From: Chroococcidiopsidaceae cyanobacterium YX2bin18
GTDB taxonomy: Bacteria; Cyanobacteriota; Cyanobacteriia; Cyanobacteriales; Chroococcidiopsidaceae
Reading direction: 5' to 3'
Length of the DNA: 55,203 bases
Assembly: GCA_030446505.1 (NCBI GenBank)
Contig: JAUJND010000020.1
Location: 1 to 55,203 of the forward strand
Shown piece by piece: positions 51,119 through 55,203 of the stretch. Below the pieces are notes generated by a model that ran no database searches, was not told the origin of the DNA, and saw only the letters and a list, made by a program, of their open reading frames with translations. The first letter of the stretch is position 1; each line of letters opens with the position of its first letter. Position numbers and translations under genes: made by a program.

Positions 51119-51610
51119 ATGAATAAAATGGAACAAATTTATATTCGAGATGCACAGCATAGAGATATTTCTACGATTATTGAACTTATTCAATTGAAAG
51201 CTGAGTTTGATGGTTGTCCTGAATCTGTAGAAGCAACTCCTGAGAAGCTAGAAGCTGATTTGTTTGGAGAAAATCCTCTTGCTTTCGTTCTCTTGGCTGA
51301 GATTGATGAACATCCTATTGGGTTTGCTACATATCACTTTATCTATTCAACTTTCTTAGCAAAACCTGGAATTTGGCTTGATGATTTGTATGTGAAAGTT
51401 GAACATCGCAGCAACAAAGTTGGTCAAGCATTAATGCTACGTCTATGCCAGATAGCACAAGAAAAAGGCTGTAGCAGAATTGATTGGACTGTAGCAGTAT
51501 CTAATGAACGTGGGATCAAATTTTATCAAAGGTTCGGTGCAAACATTGTTCAACGGGCTAGATTGTGCCGCTTAAATAGTAGAGCTATTGCTAGTAATGC
51601 ATCTTTATGA
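51119..51610 (+). CDS. GNAT-family N-acetyltransferase
   Basis: This 163-residue GNAT domain has DAQHRDISTIIELIQLKAEF at the start, HPIGFATYHFIYSTFLAKPG, IWLDDLYVKVEHRSNKVGQA (acetyl-CoA pyrophosphate-binding segment, R-x-x-x-V-G-x-A) and VSNERGIKFYQRFGANIV. ATG 51119 or the nearby ATG 51128 could be the start. Substrate unknown. It overlaps the following amidase gene by four bases (ATGA). Intact. Confidence 0.85.
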   Translation: MNKMEQIYIRDAQHRDISTIIELIQLKAEFDGCPESVEATPEKLEADLFGENPLAFVLLAEIDEHPIGFATYHFIYSTFLAKPGIWLDDLYVKVEHRSNKVGQALMLRLCQIAQEKGCSRIDWTVAVSNERGIKFYQRFGANIVQRARLCRLNSRAIASNASL

Positions 51611-52960
51611 GCGACTTGGTTTTCTCATCTGCTCATCAGTTAGCTAAAGACATACGCGATCGCCAAGTTTCATCCCTAGAAGTTCTAGAAGCTTATCTGA
51701 AGCAAATTTCTCAACACAATTCCAAACTGAATGCCATTGTTACCTTGGATGAAGAGCGATCGCGCCAACGTGCCAAAGCAGCAGATGAGGCATTAGCACG
51801 CGGCGAAATTTGGGGAGCATTACACGGCGTACCTGTGACCATCAAAGACTACTTTGAGACTGCGGGACTGCGGAGTACCTGTAGTTATAAGCCTCTAGCA
51901 AATTATATTCCCAATACTGATGCTACCGCCGTAGCTCGCCTCCGTACCGCTGGAGCGATCATCTTGGGCAAGACGAATTTGCCGATGCTAGGTATAGGCT
52001 TGCAAACGGATAGCCCTCTGTTTGGTCGAGCAAACAATCCCTGGAACTTGGGCTGTACCCCTGGTGGCAGCACCGGGGGCGGCGCAGCTGCTGTAGCCGC
52101 TGGGTTGTCGCCGCTAGAGTTAGGCGGTGATGGGGGAGGTTCCATCCGCGCTCCCTCTCACTTCTGCGGGGTGTTCGGACTCAAGCCAACAGAGCATAGA
52201 GTATCATTCGCTGGCTTAATATTGGGGCTACCAGGAGGATCTAGAGGCTGGCGGCATCTTGCTGTCGTTGGACCCTTAGCCCGTTCTGTTGAAGATTTGC
52301 GGCTGTGCCTATCTCTAATTGAAGGAGCAGACAATCGGGAGTGGGAAGTTCCACCCGCACCAAAAGAGACTGTGCCACAGCGTCCCCTACAAGCGTGTCG
52401 CTTCGCCTGGACAGACGACTTTGGTGGCGTTCCAATCACAGCTGATACACGGGCAATTCTGGAAAATTTAGCAATTACCTTAGAGCAGCTGGGGTGTCGG
52501 GTAGAGCGCTGCAATCCCCCAGGATTTGATTTTGCCCAAGTTAATTCGTGGATTTGGCAAAGCAACAGCACTTTATATGCCACGATATGTAGAAGCGCTC
52601 AACCGACGCGATGCCCTGACTGGATTGATGCAAAAATTTCTGTCTGACTTGGATGCGTGGATTTGTCCAGTAACTCCGGGACCAGCGTTTATGCACCACA
52701 AGATTAGTAACCCAGTGCTTACCAGTCCCCTTAAAGTAGATGACCAGGAGTTGCCCTACTGGGTATGGGGTACGACTTACACTGCTGTATTCAATCTAAC
52801 TGGCAATCCAGTAGTTGTACTGCCTGTAGGCCGTACAAAAGCAGGGTTACCTATCGGTGTGCAGGTAGTTGGGCGACGTTGGAGTGATATGGAACTTTTA
52901 AATATTGCCGAGCAACTTACTGAAGTGACTGGAGCTTTCCAGCATCCTCCAGGGTACTAA
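51607..52960 (+). pseudogene. Amidase-signature enzyme (GatA/AmiE-like), deleted and frameshifted
   Basis: The first frame has the amidase signature with catalytic Lys (VPVTIKDYFETAG), the cis-Ser/Ser pair (GCTPGGSTGGGAAAVAAGL and GGDGGGSIRAPSHFCGVFG) and the nucleophile region intact. The frame is lost near 52560 (NSWIWQS), where about 100 bases of the family's middle helical part also seem to be missing. It resumes in another frame as YMPRYVEALNRRDALTGLMQ, WICPVTPGPAF and GLPIGVQVVGRRWSD to 52960. It is an amidase of unknown substrate, not the GatA partner of the gatB next door by resemblance. Inactive. Confidence 0.82.
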
Positions 52961-53042
52961 TCAGGGTTTCAATAATAGGGCAAACCAAGACAGGGCTAAA
53001 ATAGAAGCCAAATGGTTGCCGATCTGCAATTTATAAAAGCCT

Positions 53043-54527
53043 ATGACTACTGCTGCACCTGTTAAAACTCAGTACGAAGCCGTTATTGGCTTAGAAACTC
53101 ACTGTCAGCTTAAGACCAATACTAAAGTTTTCTGTAATTGCTCCACGGAGTTTGGCAAAACCCCAAATACGAATGTTTGTCCCGTTTGCATGGGTTATCC
53201 AGGTGTGTTGCCCGTACTGAATCAGAAGGTGCTGGAGTACGCCGTCAAAGCCGGACTAGCGCTGAACTGTCAAATTGCCCCTTTCAGCAAATTTGACCGC
53301 AAACAGTATTTTTATCCCGATCTGCCGAAAAACTATCAAATTTCTCAGTTTGACCTGCCGATCGCGGAACACGGCTGGCTAGAAATTGAGCTAGTCGATG
53401 CTGATAGCAACCCGATTCGCAAAAGAATTGGGATCACCCGCCTACATATGGAAGAAGATGCGGGGAAACTGGTTCACGCGGGTAGCGATCGCCTGTCTGG
53501 TTCCACCTACTCCCTAGTAGACTACAACCGCACTGGTGTCCCCTTAGTAGAAATTGTTTCTGAACCTGATATGCGTTCTGGACAAGAGGCAGCTGAATAT
53601 GCTCAAGAATTACGACGGATTTTGCTGTATCTCGGTGTGAGTGATGGCAATATGCAAGAAGGTTCCCTACGCTGTGATGTGAATATTTCTGTGCGTCCAG
53701 TTGGGCAAGAGGTGTTCGGCACTAAGGTAGAAATTAAAAATATGAACTCGTTTAACGCCATCCAACGGGCGATCGAGTACGAGATTGAGCGCCAGATTGC
53801 CGCAATAGAAACTGGTGAGCACATTGTGCTGGAAACTCGGCTGTGGGAAGAAGGCAGTCAACGTACTATTAGTATGCGAGTCAAAGAAGGCTCTAGCGAC
53901 TACCGCTATTTTCCTGAACCAGATTTAGCTCCAATTGAAGTACCAATTGAGCAATTGAATCAGTGGCGTTCTGAACTACCAGAACTTCCAGCGCAGAAAC
54001 GGCATCATTATGAAACGGAGTTAGGGCTTTCGGCTTACGATGCGCGGGTGTTGACGGACGATCGCACTGTTGCAGAGTATTTTGAAGCGGCGATCGCTCT
54101 CCACGCCAGCCCCAAACAAGCCGCTAACTGGATCATGGGTGATATTGCTGGTTATCTGAATACGAACAAACTCAGCATTACCGAAATTGCCCTCAAACCC
54201 AACATCTTGGCTGAACTGATTACTTTAATTCAAGACGGCACAATTAGCGGCAAAATTGCCAAAGATATTCTGCCAAAACTACTGACTAAGGGTGGTTCTG
54301 CTAAAGAATTAGTTGAGCGCCTTGGGTTAATTCAAATTTCAGATACAGGTGCATTAGAAGCGATTATTGACCAAGTTGTTGTAGCAAATCCCAAAGAGTT
54401 AGAACAGTATCGCAACGGCAAAACCAAGCTAATAGGCTTCTTTGTTGGGCAGGTAATTAAGCAGACTGGGGGACGTGCAGACCCCAAATTAACAAACCAA
54501 TTGCTGGCTAAAAAGCTTAATAGTTAA
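53043..54527 (+). CDS. gatB: Aspartyl/glutamyl-tRNA amidotransferase subunit B
   Basis: The 494-residue protein is intact and of normal length. It shows [40 protein letters not shown] with zinc-type cysteines, [48 protein letters not shown] and the C-terminal YqeY-like tRNA-binding tail (about 340-494). GatB activates the Glu of Glu-tRNA-Gln for amidation by GatCAB, the cyanobacterial route to Gln-tRNA. gatA and gatC are not adjacent. Confidence 0.97.
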   Translation: MTTAAPVKTQYEAVIGLETHCQLKTNTKVFCNCSTEFGKTPNTNVCPVCMGYPGVLPVLNQKVLEYAVKAGLALNCQIAPFSKFDRKQYFYPDLPKNYQISQFDLPIAEHGWLEIELVDADSNPIRKRIGITRLHMEEDAGKLVHAGSDRLSGSTYSLVDYNRTGVPLVEIVSEPDMRSGQEAAEYAQELRRILLYLGVSDGNMQEGSLRCDVNISVRPVGQEVFGTKVEIKNMNSFNAIQRAIEYEIERQIAAIETGEHIVLETRLWEEGSQRTISMRVKEGSSDYRYFPEPDLAPIEVPIEQLNQWRSELPELPAQKRHHYETELGLSAYDARVLTDDRTVAEYFEAAIALHASPKQAANWIMGDIAGYLNTNKLSITEIALKPNILAELITLIQDGTISGKIAKDILPKLLTKGGSAKELVERLGLIQISDTGALEAIIDQVVVANPKELEQYRNGKTKLIGFFVGQVIKQTGGRADPKLTNQLLAKKLNS

Positions 54528-54672
54528 CCTGAAGCTAACTCCGGAGAATCATAAAAATCTGTCTATTGCCTGATGTCCTACCTTCATAAGTTCATAACAA
54601 AGACCTCGAAAAGAGTTAAATCACTAGGATCTAAGCTGGTATACTGACCTGAGTAGATGCACCCTGATGATC

Positions 54673-54704
54673 AGGAGAGTCAGATAAAAAGGCTCTCCTT
54701 TTTT
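54673..54704 (+). terminator. Rho-independent terminator between gatB and argJ
   Basis: AGGAGAG (54673-54679) and CTCTCCT (54693-54699) form a 7-base stem followed by TTTTT. It is 146 bases after the gatB stop codon and 84 before argJ. A short palindrome CCTGAT-G-ATCAGG overlaps its 5' side. It could end gatB transcripts or act as an argJ leader element. Confidence 0.65.
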
Positions 54705-54787
54705 GTGAGATTGGCTCAACCGGATATTAATCCGGTGGGTTTAAAGAGAGTGCCTCACGAGATTAAATGTGACCAAAGGAAGGCGTA

Positions 54788-55203
54788 ATGTCAGATTGGC
54801 AAGAAATTCCTGGTGGCGTGACTGCTCCCAAAGGATATCGGGCAGCCGGAATTACAGCTGGGTTGAAACCTTCGGGGTTGCCAGATTTGGCGTTGATTTT
54901 GTCAGACGTGGAGGCGATCGCTGCTGGTGTATTCACCACAACTGTAGTACGCGCCGCTTGTGTGGACTATTGCCGTCAAAGACTCCAGGCAAAACACAAT
55001 GCCCGTGCTATTCTCTGCAATGCTGGACAGGCAAATGCAGCAACAGGTTCTCAAGGCTGGCTTGATGCCCTAGAAAGTGCGATGCTACTAGGGCAAGCGC
55101 TGAATGTCCCCGCAGACTCTATCTTACTCGCCTCTCCTGGGGTGATTGGTCAGCGACTTCGCATGGATGCTTTGCGGAGTGGCATTCCTCAATTAGTTGC
55201 AGC
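54788..55203 (+). CDS. argJ: Bifunctional ornithine/glutamate N-acetyltransferase ArgJ, N-terminal part
   Basis: The open frame from ATG 54788 to the window end gives 138 residues: SDWQEIPGGVTAPKGYRAAG, LKPSGLPDLALILSDVEAIA, AGVFTTTVVRAACVDYC, ARAILCNAGQANAATGSQG and SILLASPGVIGQRLRMDALR. These are the N-terminal domain of ArgJ, which makes N-acetylglutamate and recycles the acetyl group from acetylornithine in arginine synthesis. The self-cleavage threonine lies further on and is not in the window. A shifted overlapping frame at 54769-55065 is a shadow. Confidence 0.95.
   Translation, partial: MSDWQEIPGGVTAPKGYRAAGITAGLKPSGLPDLALILSDVEAIAAGVFTTTVVRAACVDYCRQRLQAKHNARAILCNAGQANAATGSQGWLDALESAMLLGQALNVPADSILLASPGVIGQRLRMDALRSGIPQLVA

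Noticed and set aside
54769..55065. 98-residue plus-strand frame at the window end
   Set aside because: It is out of frame with ArgJ, whose sequence is clear from ATG 54788.

Overview
The window comes from a cyanobacterium. It carries the allophycocyanin genes apcA-apcB-apcC, petG (cytochrome b6f), a cytochrome cM-like gene, an Ftn2/ARC6-type division gene, many cyanobacterial DUF families (DUF3370, DUF4912, DUF1995, DUF29, DUF4058, Uma2) and frequent GCGATCGC-like (HIP1) octamers. Genus cannot be fixed from this sequence alone.

Layout. 1-4.6 kb: remains of a large NB-ARC/WD40 STAND-type gene on the minus strand, cut by a nested pair of insertion sequences. 5-6.2 kb: a decayed gene of uncertain family. 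6.6-9.4 kb: DUF3616 protein, NIL/ferredoxin protein, TxlA-like thioredoxin and a DUF29 protein. 9.6-11.2 kb: wreck of a phage/plasmid-type primase fused to an IS5-family remnant, then a tRNA-Lys with a damaged T arm. 11.2-19.4 kb: broken galM, pdhA with a late stop codon, the division gene, a DUF4912 protein, an unknown protein and an ArsA/GET3-like ATPase. 19.5-22.9 kb: dnaN, a likely replication origin with four TTTTCCACA boxes, and dnaA. 23-30.9 kb: HtrA/Deg protease, broken def, broken DUF1995 gene, MscS-type channel, ahcY and DedA. 31-35.3 kb: ABC exporter, then an overlapping DUF4209 (HEPN-like motif)-PIN gene pair. 35.4-38.8 kb: DUF4058 remnant, cytM, petG, and broken rsmD, hisH and peptidase C15. 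38.8-43.3 kb: DUF3370 protein, an unknown protein and apcCBA. 43.7-48.7 kb: broken exoD, broken IS630 element, HMA protein and a heavily frameshifted alaS. 48.7-55.2 kb: broken Uma2, methyltransferase, phosphatase-like protein, GNAT, broken amidase, gatB and the start of argJ.

The main overall feature is selective gene decay. About twelve conserved genes, including alaS, hisH, rsmD and def, carry one to more than ten frameshifts, often a base missing from a short homopolymer. About 30 kb of neighbouring coding sequence (dnaA, dnaN, ahcY, gatB, ftn2, ABC exporter, apcABC, DUF4209) has none. This clustering argues for real pseudogenisation, with second copies of the essential genes elsewhere, more than for uniform sequencing error; raw reads would decide.

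The best candidate for an undescribed system is the DUF4209-PIN pair at 32.9-35.3 kb: two putative ribonuclease-type proteins translationally coupled by a 4-base GTGA overlap.
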